A stretch of 64,000 bases of DNA from Lepidodermella squamata (lineage: Eukaryota > Gastrotricha): positions 496,001 through 560,000 of the forward strand of contig JBLDXI010000016.1 in assembly GCA_047495785.1 (NCBI GenBank). The letters run 5' to 3'. Below, piece by piece: positions 11,941 through 24,400 of the stretch. Below the pieces are notes generated by a model. It made no database searches. It saw only the letters and a list, made by a program, of their open reading frames with translations, and was not told the origin of the DNA. The number at the start of each line of letters is the position of its first letter. The first letter of the stretch is position 1. The translations under genes and the position numbers were made by a program.

Positions 11941-12250
11941 GATGTCGAATATCATAATGAGGATTTGTTTAACATTGCCATGATTTTTTTTTCTAAATTT
12001 TCGCTAATTTTACGCTCAATTTCAATTACCAGGGATTTTTCCAGAAATGTCTTCTGAATGTATAGGATTTCCGGATTTGAGGAAGCTCTCGTGTGGAGAG
12101 ATTTTCGTTTTTAGGTACATTTCGTGTTTCGAGCTAATTAATTTTACAATAGCAGAGGCATGTCTTGAGACTGAACCTTGAACATATTATATAATCAATC
12201 ATAGAAATTAAGGAGCTTCTGCATTCTGCATATATCCTTGAAAAACACGC
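11941..12250. repeat. Remainder of the duplicated receptor 5' flank
   Basis: This continues the flank interrupted by the 9786-11937 transposon. It matches 3750-3990 and 170-520 (ggatttccggatttgaggaagctct, gctaattaatt). It marks the right edge of the tandem duplication unit. No gene is seen. Confidence 0.6.
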
Positions 12251-12455
12251 TTGAGTTGTTTGACTGGATTATTTTTATTTTTAATACGAATCAAGTGATA
12301 AAAGAGTGACTAAAATCGACATTGCGTATACAAATCGAGACAAACACGTCTTATTAATGATGCGGTTTTCAGAACAATAACATGACAGACAAGAGGTGTG
12401 AAGCGTGATGTTTCGAAGGTTAACGAGTGAAAATTCCGAAAAAATCGACTCGTCG

Positions 12456-13856
12456 TTACAGCGTGCTCTGCTTTTCGACGGTATTCCAGCTATTGATGAC
12501 CTGAAAATATCGATGACATAATTTAATAAAACAGGCCGAAGTAAAATTTCAAATTTCAAAATGTATCATAGAATGGCTCTTTCACAATTTTTCAAAACAA
12601 AATCGAATTTTTGTTAAATTTTTTAAATTTCCAGAAATTTAAAATTAACTTTTAAATTCCGAAAAACTAGAAAAGATTCGAGAAAATTCAGATTTTTAAA
12701 TTATTTTTAAATTTTTAAATATTTTTAAACTGGAATTGAAATTTGAAAATAGTTGTTTTTTAATTTTCACTCACCCTGCGTTGAATTGTGTCGTAGAGCA
12801 GGACCTTGCTGAATGGCTCACCGGCGTCAGTATCGCCATCGACCTGAACCTCGTCGACAAAGGTGACCGGGCCCGGCTTGGGCGAGTCGCGGCCGTAGAC
12901 GTACAAGTAGCGGTGGCGAACAACCGCGTTCGTGATGATCGGCAGTAGGTTCGTTTCGACAATGTACTGCTGGCAGGCGATGATCGAATCGCCGGGGTTG
13001 GGCGGGTTCGCAAAGTCGAGTTTGTCCGCCATTTCGGTCACGCCGCGGGCGAGGCCGGACGAACCGGCGTCGGCCAGAAAACCGGCATTATCCTCAGAAA
13101 CGACTGCAGCTAAATTTGAAAAAATGAGAAATAATTTTAGGATTTTAGATGAAAAAAACGCGTTATATGGCTTTCAGAGAAATTACCTGAAAAATTCCAA
13201 ATGATCGACATCACTTTCAAGAATATTATCTATTTTTTATTCGAAATTCTTCATTCTTCATTTATTCTTGATCAAATCGTGGTCAGATTTTTCAGGTCAA
13301 AAGTAAAAAAAAAGTCGAAATTTTGTGAATAAATCGAAAAATTCACTGCTGAAAATCTGAAAAATTCTGCACAGTCAAAAATTCACTGGTGATTTTTCGC
13401 TGCGCAAATGTCGCCGCTAATTTGTCGCTCATGAAATGAAAAATTGCACAACCGTTGAAAATTTAAATTTGGTCACTTTAAATTTGATTTTCATATTTTC
13501 TCAAATTTTCGAAAATTCAAAAAAATCACTGAAACAAATTATTCAAATTAATATAAATAATTTCCTAGAAGTTGAAATAATTGTGTAACCCAGTTCCATC
13601 CTATAAAAATTTTAGGAGACATTTTTTGATGATCGGTTGAACACAGAATTCAAGTGACTTTTTTTTTAGATTTTCAAACTTCCTATGGTGTAATTTTGAA
13701 CTTACTGCTAGAGTAGACTTCAAAGTCCTTGTAGCGATGGGTCATTTTAACGAGGAAGCCATTCGGCGTCTGCACCTTTTCTTTGACCTCGAGATGCTCA
13801 TTTGGCCCCATGCCAAACAGGTCATTGACCTTTTCAGGTTGAACTTTCGTCGACAT
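12456..13856 (-). CDS. Unrecognised 176-aa intracellular protein
   Basis: Three minus-strand exons join in frame: 13856-13706, 13109-12775 and 12500-12456. Donors are GTAAGT and GTGAGT, and acceptors are AAATTTAG and TTTTCAG. The protein starts MSTKVQPEKVNDLFG, has no signal peptide or membrane helix, and ends VINSWNTVEKQSTL. The middle exon is GC-rich (codon third positions mostly G or C) compared with the AT-rich introns, which supports real coding constraint. It contains a stretch of short strand-like segments (HRYLYVYGRD.., GPVTFVDEVQVDGD). I do not recognise the family and assign no function. The first intron is about 600 nt. Confidence 0.7.
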
Positions 13857-15048
13857 GTTATCAATTAAATTATATTCTAAAATATTGCATAATAAACAAC
13901 AAATCGAGCTGATTAGGTTCGGAGGAGTTGTTGCGTGGATCATAGGTGAACGTTTACCGTTTTTTTTGCACCGATTCTGAAATTTGATATGAGTTAATGA
14001 GACTGTAATTGTTGCAATAATTCTTGCTTTAAAAATAATGGAAAAATGGAATATTTTCAAATTTCTATAGCAGTGCATGAAATTCGAGCTAATAGAGAGT
14101 GTTCACATTATTTAGACTTTGATGTTTGTTCACATGCCACATGCAAATGAGCAGCACGTGCTCATCACATTGGCGCCACGCAGCATCATCTGTATGGACG
14201 CTTCATTCACGAAAACAATGAGGCCGATGGATGAACTCGTTACGGACACAATAAAGGCGTAAACAAAACGATAGCACTGAGAGTACTAGTACTATATGAT
14301 ATCGCATTTAGCAGTTCATACCGAATTATTCAGAATCAATAGTAAATACCGGGAAAATTCCGTAACGAGGCGTAACTTTGGACGAATTGCCGAAGAAAAA
14401 CGAAAAATTTGAACTAAAAGTACGCGCAAATCTTTTTTTTTAAGAATTTTAAGAATTTTCAAACCTTTTTACTAAATTTTGAAAAATTTCAATTCATGAT
14501 TTTTTGGCTGATTTTCAGCAAATTTACACTACTTCTTCTAATAAGGAAATTTTTTTTATTTTTTTTTCATTTTATTTTTTTAAATTGTTTACCACATTTT
14601 CTATTATTAGCAACTTGATTTTTTTCCCACATAATTAGCGCTCACCGAGGTGCTGCTTGGCTGACAGAAAAAAATCAGAATGACATGTCATTTTAATTAA
14701 TTTTAAACCGCTCAGACATCAGGCGGTCACGGGTCAGCGGTCAGTCACGCGGCTTGTGTGGTTAATAAATTGGCGGGTGACGTCGATGCGCGTTTTCGAG
14801 GTTTAAACCCCGACTCACCTACACGGATTCGGGAACAACTTGGTAATTAAATTCGGGCAATTTTGTTATAGTTGGACGAAACGAATTCTGCTGTTTCACG
14901 GATCACGGGTCATTATAGCAATTATAGCAGATATAGGCATCAGCGGTCTAATTAGCGGCATTTAGACAAGTTATATATCGTAAAATTGAAGTTAATTAAT
15001 GACGCGTGAACTGAAACAAACAGCCAACTGCTTTTATTGAGACTCGTC
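13857..15048. other. Intergenic region, no gene seen
   Basis: This is AT-rich DNA between the divergent genes at 13.9 kb (minus) and 15.1 kb (plus). It must hold both promoters. A TATA-like box for the plus-strand gene lies at its right end. No convincing reading frame or repeat is visible. Confidence 0.4.
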
Positions 15049-15056
15049 TATATAAA
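15049..15056 (+). promoter_or_regulatory. TATA-like box of the 15.1-kb secreted-protein gene
   Basis: TATATAAA lies 37 nt upstream of the ATG at 15093. A comparable box lies at 31282-31291 upstream of the paralog at 31376, which supports a core promoter role. Confidence 0.45.
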
Positions 15057-15092
15057 TTCAACACGTTTGATGATTTTATTTTAATTACAAAA

Positions 15093-15705
15093 ATGCCACT
15101 TTTTCGGATTCTGGCACTTATTTCGGTATTTGGTGGCATTCTGGTCGAGGCCTATAACAAAGACTTGAACGTTCAGAATTTAATGGCAGGTAAATTCATA
15201 TTTTTTGAATTTCGTTGATTTTTAGAAATTCTCTACTAGGAATATTCAAAAAATTTCAAAAATAATAAACTCATTTAAATAAAAAAAGAAAAGATATTTT
15301 TTCCGAATTTAATCAAATAGCTTTAAATTAAGATATTCAAATAAAAATTCTGAATTTAAAAAAAATGGATTTAAAAATTGAAAAATTAAAATTGAATTCG
15401 ATTTTAAATTTTTATTTTTATTTTTTTCAGAGCGATTCTGGAGGTTACTGATGAAAAATCAGTTCAAGGAAGCGTTCAAGCAATTGCGGCTTATGGTTCT
15501 GTTCGAAAAAGCAACTTCGAAACAGCGATGTCAGGAGGCGGTTGTCAACGACGCGAAAGCCCTGTGCCGCAACGCCTCACCGCACCCGTTCAGCCTGTGG
15601 CGAAAGCAAGTGGCGCTTCAAATCATGTCGCCCGATCGACGGCTGGCTGAAATCACGCGAGCCATCGCCGAATCTCGCGATGTTGTTCGGCAAGGCTCGA
15701 AATGA
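15093..15705 (+). CDS. Small secreted protein, SPDRR family member 1 (123 aa)
   Basis: Two exons, 15093-15189 and 15431-15705, are joined in phase 1. Exon 1 is 97 nt and encodes a signal peptide (MPLFRILALISVFGGILVEA) plus a short acidic/polar linker ending LMA. Exon 2 encodes the mature core: E-R-F-W-R-L, a helical stretch, two cysteines spaced C-x11-C, then LCRNASPHPFSLW and SPDRRLAEI..AIAESR. The same exon structure and motifs recur at 22252, 31376 and 57142, so this is a gene family. There is no dibasic-cleaved repeat pattern as in neuropeptide precursors. The function is unknown; export is inferred from the signal peptide. A TATA-like box lies just upstream, and a possible AATAAA follows near 15800. 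Confidence 0.85.
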
Positions 15706-17044
15706 TGGTTTTACGGAGAATTTTGCTCTGATAATTTTCGTATGAGAATTGTTTCCTGGTTGAATGGTTTTGTTTTCAAAAGCTGAAATTTAAACTAAAA
15801 TAAACTTTATTTTCTGTGCGCTGCAAGAAGCGTATGAGTAATTCACTAAATGTAATTTTCGGACAGAATCAATAATTACCCTTTCAAAAAAAATTATTCA
15901 ATTCCAAATTCCTTGAAATACAAAATTATTGAAATTCCATAACTTGGCGAGGAAAGCACCACGAGCAAACCACAAATACCTCAGCTTTGCTAATGTTTTC
16001 ATACCTCATTCTATGCAAAATTCGCATCACTCTCTGATATGCAATTCGACCTTGATTTAAATTTGCACACTGGATTGTACAAAATGTCCCCAGTTGGGTC
16101 CGAATCGAGCCGAATGTTATACCCTCAACCTTAAAGATGGTGTAACACATATACCATGATTGATAATTGATAACAAAATTTTTACCATAATTTTTCAGTG
16201 ACAGGAATTTGGCTCCGTAATTGTGCCGTATTATTTGTGGCAGTATAATGCCGTAGATATCGAAGATATCAATAAGATTCACACGAATTTATGTTCCATT
16301 TTTCTTACGCTAATTTGAGAAACCAACTTTTCCCGGTCGACCTATGTCGTTTTTTGAGACTCATACTGGACCTGGAATGGGAACGGACTGGGAACGGCGT
16401 AGGCATTGCGCGAAATACGGGTAGAATGGGGGTATCTTACCCCACAGTTCGCAAGGCCAAAGATGAAAACCCCAAACATACCACATGGGGGACCCTTTGG
16501 TCACACAATTTGGGCCCGAAAATACCCCCTAGTACCTCAATTCAGAAAACAGCCGGCTGGAGTATGCGGTGAAACTTTCGTCCATTTCAAAACTCCGATG
16601 CATAAGTACACTACTTGCGAGTGCAAGTTTCCAGGTCAAAAATTTAGTGCTTCTGATGCTGCTAACTTGTTCGATTGCACCTGATGTGAGAAAGCAAGGT
16701 GTCGTCCTAAAAGTTGGTTCAAACGAGCTGGTATATGAGAACCTCCGCAGCCATTGTGAGCATCATGTACAATCATCGGCGCCCGCAGATTACAGCGGAT
16801 CAGGACATCCCAGACGTTGCCCTCACAATTCCGCCGACCTTCTCGATGCTGAGATCGAGCCTCGAGATCGTGCATCAAAACATGCATGGACATTTAAATA
16901 AATGGACATGTAGAAACGGAAGCTTTCACCGAGTCGTTTCCTTTATTTCACGAGCAATCAAGCTGGTTCTTGCTGGTTCTTCAGCGCCACAAACGTCATA
17001 TTTTTTCTGTTGAACTTCTTCGAAAGCTCGGCTAGAAATAACAA
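15706..17044. other. Intergenic region, no supported gene
   Basis: Open frames in 15926-16282 (minus) and 16291-16901 (plus) lack ATG starts at their 5' ends or recognisable domains, and I do not call them. No clear repeat is seen. Confidence 0.35.
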
Positions 17045-20039
17045 ATGAATATTGCACAACATCTTACAATTATCTTTCTAGCTGCGTCGTCTGTTGAGGC
17101 TAAATTGCTATGGAACAGTTCGATTCCGACGAGAGTTAGGTCCTCATCTTACAACGCTAACGACTCGTCGCGCGTAACTATCAGCCTGCTGCTTTCGTGC
17201 AATTATGCGGGAACAAACAATCCCCAAGGCCCTATTTGCTCTGAAGGAATTCGCTATGCTCTTGACAGCATAAAACGACAGCCGAATCTGCTACCCGGAA
17301 TCGAACTTGCCATTGATCCAATCGATGATTTCGTAAGTTGAAGGCTCAAAAAAACCGCAGATTCCCCGTAATTGTAACCTATTTTAGTGCAGCGAACCTT
17401 TAGCGACCATGAGGTTTTTCGCTGAGATGCGGAGGAATGACCAAGTTCCAGATCGATTTCCTCTCATCCTGTATCCTACTTGTTCAGTGCAATACACCTT
17501 GGTAAAAACTCTGCAGCATTACAACTTCATGAGTGTAAGTCGAAATATGGATTTGGGTATCCTTCACTTGCGTATCTGAGCCAAGGATAAGGATAAGGTT
17601 AGGGCTATGGTTAGGTTTCGGGTTAGATACGCAATTGAGGGTAATTCCTAGATAAATATTTTGGAGACGGAAGACATAAGTAGAAGTCTGTTTGATCTCC
17701 CAGCCAGAGAGCGATGTAGGACAGTAGAACTGGTTAGGATAAGGAAATCGACATAGAGGGTCGATTGGCCTTTGGCCTTTTGGTTTGATTTGAATTCAAC
17801 TTGCGGACCGATTGAACTGGTAGGGATGATGATGACTGATTGTACTCCAACTTTAAAATTCCGAACCCCGTCCGAAGCGCGTCCAAATTTGTTTATAAAT
17901 CCAACTCAAGATTATCGTCTTATGCTTATCGCCTTACTCTAATATCTCGATTTTCAGGTAGCTCATTGGAGCAGTCAAAATGATGTTTTCACGCAGAGGA
18001 ATCGTTACCAGAATTTATTCGTTGTATCACCCCCGTTGGCGATTTCTACGGATGGTATTACCTCATTCATGACAGCTATGGGATGGAAGAAGTTGTCCTT
18101 CGTCTCAGATATGAAAGATTCATTATACGCAAGCGATATTTACACTCAAAAGTTGCTGGAACAAAAGTTTAACGTCACATCATCCGTTCGATACAAAATT
18201 CCACTTCTGAATGGTCTCATACCAGATTCTGAGAGCATACGCGCTGTAGTGGAGGAATTGAAGCGAAACGATGCGAGAATCATCAGTATAGGAACTGCTT
18301 CACCCGCGCGCTTTGCATGCTAGCTTCATCGCTACAAGCTATTCGGGCCTAACTACGTTTTTTTCGTGTCTATGTTAACTCCTTTCCAGCCAACTGATCC
18401 TTTGCGGTTTGACTGGTGCACGGAGGCCATGTTGCGGGATTCATTCAACACGGCTATACAAACACGATGACCCTGGGCATGGGGAATCTAGCCGATTCTT
18501 TCGGGAATTCAGGGTTAGACCTCGATTCGGCGCTTATGTCCAGTATAGATAATCCCCAGACAAAAAACAGCTGGGCAATCCGCCAGTACACGTATGACAG
18601 TGTGCTTTTAGCAGCCCACGTTTTAAATACAACACAGACGTTCCTGCGGCAGGAAAATCAGTCACTTATCGACTGGGTGACTACTGGCAAGAACTTCGCG
18701 TCCAACGGAAGCTACATAATCGAAAAAATTAAGGAGGCGCTTTTTTCGACTCGAGTTACAACAAAGACGGGGGAGATAGCCTTCGAGCGAAATACTACCC
18801 TCAACTCAGGCGGAAATGTGATTTTCGGATACTTCAGGCTTCAATTACTGCCTAACAGCTCGAGCCCACTTGCGATTCCTTTCGCGACATTTGATGCAAA
18901 AGCTAAAAAATTCGAGCTGATACCTGGGAAACTAAAATGGAAAACTCTCAGCGGCAATGCTCCGCCAGATTCAGTCAGGATTGTTCAAATCGTTCTCCCC
19001 TTAATTTCAACTGAGGCCTACGTTGCAATTACAATCCTGTCATGCCTCGGAGCGTTCACAGTGATATTAGCCACTTGTTACCAGTTGAAATGTCGAAAAT
19101 CACCGCAGGTCATGAATTCTACACCAAAACTAAATGCGTTCATTTTGCTGGGGGATCTATTGCTTCTAAGCTCTAATTTGGTCCAGTTACCTTGGTATGA
19201 AGACGGCTTTGCTAGAATTTGCATGGCATCTTACGGTCTTTTGTTTCTTGGAATATTCTTCCTGGTCGCAGCTATGGTTGGTAAGTTGGAGCTTGCCAGA
19301 CTACTGAGTTTGACCAGCCGGCAAAAAGGAAGTATGTCCAGAGTGATAAGCTCACTAAAAATGGGACGCAGCCCCAGAGCAACTGCCCAGGAAAGCATCA
19401 CGAAGGCAGCTTCCACCGTGAGAAAAATAACCTCAACTGCCAACATTGAAGCTAAATTTGCTTCAATGCATAAGCTTGTTGTAATCGCGATTTCGACTGT
19501 TTTCGTCTTTCTGGTCGCTCTATTATCGATTTGGTTTTCCCTTGATCCAAATGATATGACTGTGACTCTTAATTCACCTCAACTATCAACCCTCGACGAT
19601 TCACTAGCATATCAGGAGGTCGTTTTCGAATGCTCTATCGGAGATTCTTACCTAAGCAAAGCTGCCATTGGTGTAATTTGTGCAATTTTCGTGATTCTAA
19701 TGCTTCGAGGGTCACTTGCTGCTTACAAAGTTCGATCGGTAAGCGATTTTTCTAATTTAAAACATAGATGGATGATATTACTCAGTTTAAATACCTCCTC
19801 TTCATTTCCAGATAACCTTGGAGCGATTGAACGACCTGAAAGCAATAGTTAAATGCTTTTACGGGACAATCTTGCTGTTAGCTGCTGGCGCTGTGATTGC
19901 GGCTGTTATCTTCACGGAGCAGGCTAAGCAACGTTTGGCTTTGTCAGCGATGATTCTATCATGTGTAACGCTTAACTTGGGGCTCATTTTCATACCCCGT
20001 AAAACAATCGACGTTCAGCGAATCAACTCGAGCCTTTGA
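17045..20039 (+). pseudogene. Class C GABA-B-like receptor with a stop and a frameshift
   Basis: Exons are 17045-17332, 17388-17534, 17958-19738 and 19812-20039. Exon 1 has a signal peptide (MNIAQHLTIIFLAASSVEA) and the family block ending PGIELAIDPIDDF. Exon 3 has the ectodomain core (KLFGPNYVFF, FDWCTEAM) and the start of a seven-helix domain (STEAYVAITILSCLGAF.., NAFILLGDLLLLSS). Exon 4 gives the last helices, ending LIFIPRK, the analogue of the FVPK motif in GABA-B helix 7. Two lesions are visible. TAG at 18321-18323 replaces a Trp that is TGG in the intact paralogs at 38.1-41.8 and 52.5-55.3 kb. Exon 3 is also net 1 nt short (or 2 nt long), with the shift between about 18430 and 18475. 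All splice sites look intact, so inactivation seems recent; a sequencing error is possible. Confidence 0.8.
17702..17850. repeat. Dispersed repeat in receptor intron 2
   Basis: The words agagagcgatgtaggacag, aactggttaggataagg and accgattgaactggtagggatgat occur here and in inverted order at about 21470-21547. The second copy lacks the middle 80 nt or so. The repeat is intronic here and intergenic there, so it is likely a remnant of a mobile element. Confidence 0.6.
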
Positions 20040-21469
20040 ATGGCCAATATAAATATCATGAACATATATATACTTTAATGATCCAGCTATTGAAAGCGGG
20101 ACCGGGCGCTCTCATCTTCTCTGCGTCACAAATTAAGAATTTTGAATTATTTGAGTATATTTGAGTATGAGGATGGGCGAGTTTGCAGACGAGTTTCCAG
20201 GTGCAGGAATGAACAGGTTTTCGATTTCGATATTTATCTATAGTAAACCTGTTGATTAAACACTGGATTTCCAATCAGGGCTAGTTTGAAATAAATCGTA
20301 ACAGATGAGAGTTAAATGCGCTTTTCTCCTCTACTAATACAACTTTAATTACAGATGACACCTTTAATGATCCAATGACCGCGCAGCCTAAATAGTTGAA
20401 TAATGGACATCGTGTGAACTGAAATAGTTTTAGCCGGAAAATAGCAAAAACCTCTACGCCAGCGGACAATTATTATACCTTGGAAACTCAATCTAATAAC
20501 GCACAGACGGTGTCATGGTTGGCTTGCATGTCGTCAGTCATAAACAGTTTGAGAAGTGACGCAGGTGCGCATTTTCACCGAATTCCCCGAATTCATGATT
20601 TATTCCGGACAGGTTTGTTGTCAATGTGTTATATATTAATAGCCTTTATTCTAGACTAAACTTTGGCGCAACTTAGCAGACACCACGCAACCTGCCACGA
20701 CACGTTAGGTTAACAGTGCTACGCTAGACCAACTAGATCGAAGGGAGAGATATGTTTCGAACTGATAACACCTGTCGTAAGACGTAACACGAGTGCTTAC
20801 GAGCGGTTCTAATTTTTTCGATTGGAAGAAATTGATTTTGGGAGAAGGAATGATCATCGGCTGCCGGGTCCCAGGAAGTGTTCAAGCTTTGGCAAGCAGT
20901 ACCAGGGTGGCACTGAAACCTTTCTGCCATCTTTCTCCAATAGGTCATGGCTGTGATAGCCTTGGTGATAGCGGGTATTGTGGCAATCACACCCTATCAT
21001 TGACGAGACAATTTCTCGAGAAAACCTTCAAATACCTTCAGACATTATTAGAATTTCTTGCGTGGAATCTCCGCCCCAGACCACTGATCTGTAGAGCAGA
21101 CTTAGAGCACCCATGAGGCGAGGCATACCTGAGGCGATTGAAACTCCGGCTTTTCACATATGTCATTTCTCGATTCTAGAGCTTGATGTAGGCGATGAGG
21201 AAACTTCAAAGCTGGACTGTATCCGAATGAGTGAAATTGGCTATGCTAATGGCATACGGGCAGAATTCTTTGGGTCAGCCTGGGAGAAAGTAGTTGGGCC
21301 ATGGAAAAAGTTTCTTAAGATTACGGTGCCACTTCTCGGAAAGCGATTGAAACACGATTTGCAAATGCCAAAAGAAGTATCGCTTGGAAACTGCGTTTTT
21401 CGGACCTCTCATAGCTTATATCCCTTTGTTCCCTGAAACCAGAGATCGAAGTACCGCTAGGAATGGTCG
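20040..21469. other. Intergenic region, no recognised gene
   Basis: Open frames on the plus strand (20793-21116, 21113-21436; the latter 107 aa with an ATG) and on the minus strand (20733-20990) have no recognisable domain, signal peptide or splice context. They are left uncalled. Confidence 0.35.
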
Positions 21470-21547
21470 AGATCATCCCTACCAGTTCAATCGGTCCCTA
21501 ACCCTTATCCTAACCAGTTCTGCCGTCCTACTTCGCTCTCTGCCTGA
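21470..21547. repeat. Inverted copy of the 17.7-kb dispersed repeat
   Basis: It reads atcatccctaccagttcaat, then cggtccctaacccttatcc and taaccagttctgccgtcct, and finally cttcgctctctg. This is the reverse complement of parts of 17702-17850. Confidence 0.6.
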
Positions 21548-22251
21548 AACATCAGCGTGATTGATATTTTTTCTTACCTTGAACCGCAAATTGATTCCGC
21601 GCATCGATCTTTTAGCACAATGCCAGTCACATCAAAAAGCGATGTTAGTTGTTGATTTAGTCTTGTCAGATATCACATGAATGGAATAGAAATCCGGTCG
21701 AACTAAATAATGAGGCTGGACGACAAAAATGAGGCCTGGATGAAATTCGATCCTAATCTAAGGACGCTGTAAAACAGAAATGTTGTGTCGGTTGTAAAAA
21801 TCTCACCCTGACTAGAAAATTAGATTGGACACGATTAATGGGTCGCGCTAATCAAAAACCAGTATCATGTTTGACTAGCAAAATTCAATCAATTTAGCAG
21901 AATCAATCTTACAAAGTACAAACCGATGAGCGTTACGGTTGACTAGATGCCACCGACTCGCGTAGTTAATAAACTGAGCCGTTGCGTTGACTGTGCTTTT
22001 CCACCGACAAGGGAATTCGAAATTGAATTTGGACAAAAATGATTGGCTTTAGCGATGTAGGTTGTGTCACAGCTCATTTGCTAATAGGTGCTTGCCCGCA
22101 CTTTGGCACTAAAGTGGAAATTAAATCTTTCACGAAACGTTGAGTGACGTTAATAGATATCACTTGAACTAGAACAAAACGCCAGCCGCTACAATCAGGA
22201 CTACAAATTTACAATTTTCAAAGCATTTAATGTTCAATTTTCAGTTGAAGC

Positions 22252-23062
22252 ATGACTCCTTTTCGAATTATCGCGCTTATTGCTTTCGCAGGTATTCTAG
22301 TTGACGGCTATCACAATAAATACTTGATGGTTCAGAAGCTGATGGCAGGTAATTTTTAAATGAATTTTCAGAAATATTCAAAACCTCAAACCTAATTATA
22401 AACCCTGAACCCTGAGACCACACTCCATCTCTCGAATCGAACCTTTTTGAGGCCTGAAACGTTTATTCGTTTTCCGGAAATCGCACATTTTCAAACGACA
22501 GATGGTTGGATTTCCACCTTTCCACCGTGCTCACCCCAACAGATTGAAACCAAACGTGCTGAGAAACGGAATTACATGTTCGTGAATTTCAAAATATACT
22601 TTTCAATTCCAAATATAATTTGATTCAACTCCCATGAAAACAGACCTTATAGTTTCTGTTACGTACAAAAGTACTTATTGAGTAAGAACCAAAAAGGAAC
22701 CTTTTGATTTCTTACTTCGTTTTGGTTTCTTATTTTGATTCAGCCTTAATAAAACATGATTTGGCATATTTTCAGATCGATTTTGGAGGCTTTTCATGAG
22801 GCATCAATTCAGGCAGGCATTCTTGCAATTACAGCGCATGGTCGTGCTTCAAAAAATAACATCAAAACAACGATGTCACGATGCGGTTCTCATCGATGCA
22901 AATGTCCTGTGCCGCAATGCTTCGCCGCACCCTTTCAGCCTGTGGCGAAAACACGTCGCGCTGCAAATCATGTCACCCGACCGACGACTGGCTGATATCA
23001 AGCGAGCCATCGCCGAGTCTCGGGCTGCTTTCACTAAAATGATGAAGAAGAACCAAGACTGA
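22252..23062 (+). CDS. Small secreted protein, SPDRR family member 2 (127 aa)
   Basis: Exons are 22252-22348 (97 nt) and 22776-23062, joined in phase 1. The signal peptide is MTPFRIIALIAFAGILVDG. The mature core starts DRFWRLFMRHQF and continues with ITSKQRCHDAV. It then has LCRNASPHPFSLW and SPDRRLADI..AIAESR, and ends in a basic tail (KMMKKNQD). The core is very close to that of the 15.1-kb gene, and exon 1 has the same length. The two cysteines keep the C-x11-C spacing. The intron (427 nt) is longer than in the first copy. The function is unknown. Confidence 0.85.
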
Positions 23063-23099
23063 ATCTCAGTAAAAAGGTTTATGAATTGATTAGCCATGG

Positions 23100-24400
23100 G
23101 AAAATTACTCAGTTTTAAGGAGTGTCGATTGTCCGGAGCCAACATTAGCATTCACAGCACGAGTATCCCCAAAATCATCTAAAATGGGTCGTTTCGAGTT
23201 CTTCAAATTAATGCTGGTGAAATAAAAATTCGATGCTGTTTTTACCCAAGCCTGAATCTTCCAAAAAATGGATGACCAAAGGGTTTGTTCTTCCAAGAGA
23301 GCAAAGTAGGACATGGCACCTTGACGGGCAACCAACAAATCTCTCATCCGTCAAGAGCAGCTGCGCTATGTCGAATTTACTAAACTATCACGTAAGAGCA
23401 CCTGGAAAAATAGTTGCGCCTAGCTCTCACGCGAGGCCAATGCTCAACACGGTAAAATTTAAACGTCGTCGATGCGCGATAACATATTTACTTATACATC
23501 CAACATCCAAATAGTCGAGTTTGTACATTTCAAATTTCTTCTACCGATTGGCGAGTCACGTGCTTTGCTTCAGCTGTCATTTGGTAGGGGCATAATGCAT
23601 ATTATATCTTCATTGGATATCACGAGGTTTTTTGAAGCGCAGCACACGGCTGAAAAGCGGGCTATTCTTTGATTTCAGCAGCCGTTGAAAAATTGTACCG
23701 AATTTCTAGGGCTATCTGCCGCTATGCTATTTGTCGAACGGCGATACTCGGTTCGCCCGGAAATCGCGTGCAAAGTCAGTCAAATTGGCGTGCAAGGCAA
23801 GTCAGAATGGCGGCTTGCTAAAACCATTTGCCTATGATTTCAATGCGCCTAAATATTTGGAGTGGCTTCTAGATACAAGGAATCTAGGTGGTTAGAGTTT
23901 TTAGGTGGTATGACGAACAATATGTTCATCTAAGAGAAACCCTACAGTTGTGACGGCAAAATGAAATAAAAAGGACGCAGTATTCATGAGGTATTGTTTT
24001 ACTCAACATTCAACGGGCCACCAAAACTCTCTCCTCCGCCAATATCATCAGTAATAGCTGCGCCGCAGGAGCCTCGGCTGCTTCACTGCAGCTTGTAGAA
24101 CTTCTTATGCACCTTTTTTCCTTCGCAATTTCATTATTTTTATTAAAGAAACACGTGTTTATTTTACATGATTCTCAGCTTCTTCATTTTATTCATTTTC
24201 TTACTTTTTACTACTTAAGGATTTTCTCGATCTTCGAAGGTTCGCTGAATGCGAATACGAAACCCGAATAAGATGAATTTGATATTTGATAATTTGATAT
24301 GAAGAACATTCTCAAGTATTTTGCTGAACATGAAAATTTAATGAATAACTTCGAATAAGAAAGATAGCTCAATGACAGACGATAGTATGTGTAATTTGAA
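23100..24400 (-). pseudogene. Remnants of apple-domain peptide genes and their promoters
   Basis: The minus strand holds pieces of the intact peptide gene at 29.2-30.0 kb. Around 24300 there is ATGTTCTTC, preceded by the same upstream words (tcattgagct, tattcgaag). At 24105-24000 the 3' region reappears (gctgcagtga.., atattggcggaggagaga, gcccgt). Near 23610-23350 another copy of the promoter region occurs (gacagctgaa, gttgagcattgg). The coding middle is missing in each case. This is a decayed array; I found no intact gene here. Confidence 0.5.

Noticed and set aside
15926-16282. 118-codon minus-strand frame with several cysteines
   Set aside because: It has no ATG at its start and the cysteine spacing does not fit the apple-domain pattern seen elsewhere.
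16291-16901. Overlapping plus-strand frames, one with a hydrophobic stretch (LVLLMLLTCS)
   Set aside because: The longer frame starts at GTG, no splice partner was found and the rest looks non-coding.
17590-17640. Telomere-like words (ggttaggg) here and near 2015-2045
   Set aside because: Irregular and short, lying inside introns; not a tandem telomeric array.
20733-21436. Overlapping open frames of 85-107 codons on both strands
   Set aside because: No domain, signal peptide or splice context could be recognised, and frames on both strands compete.
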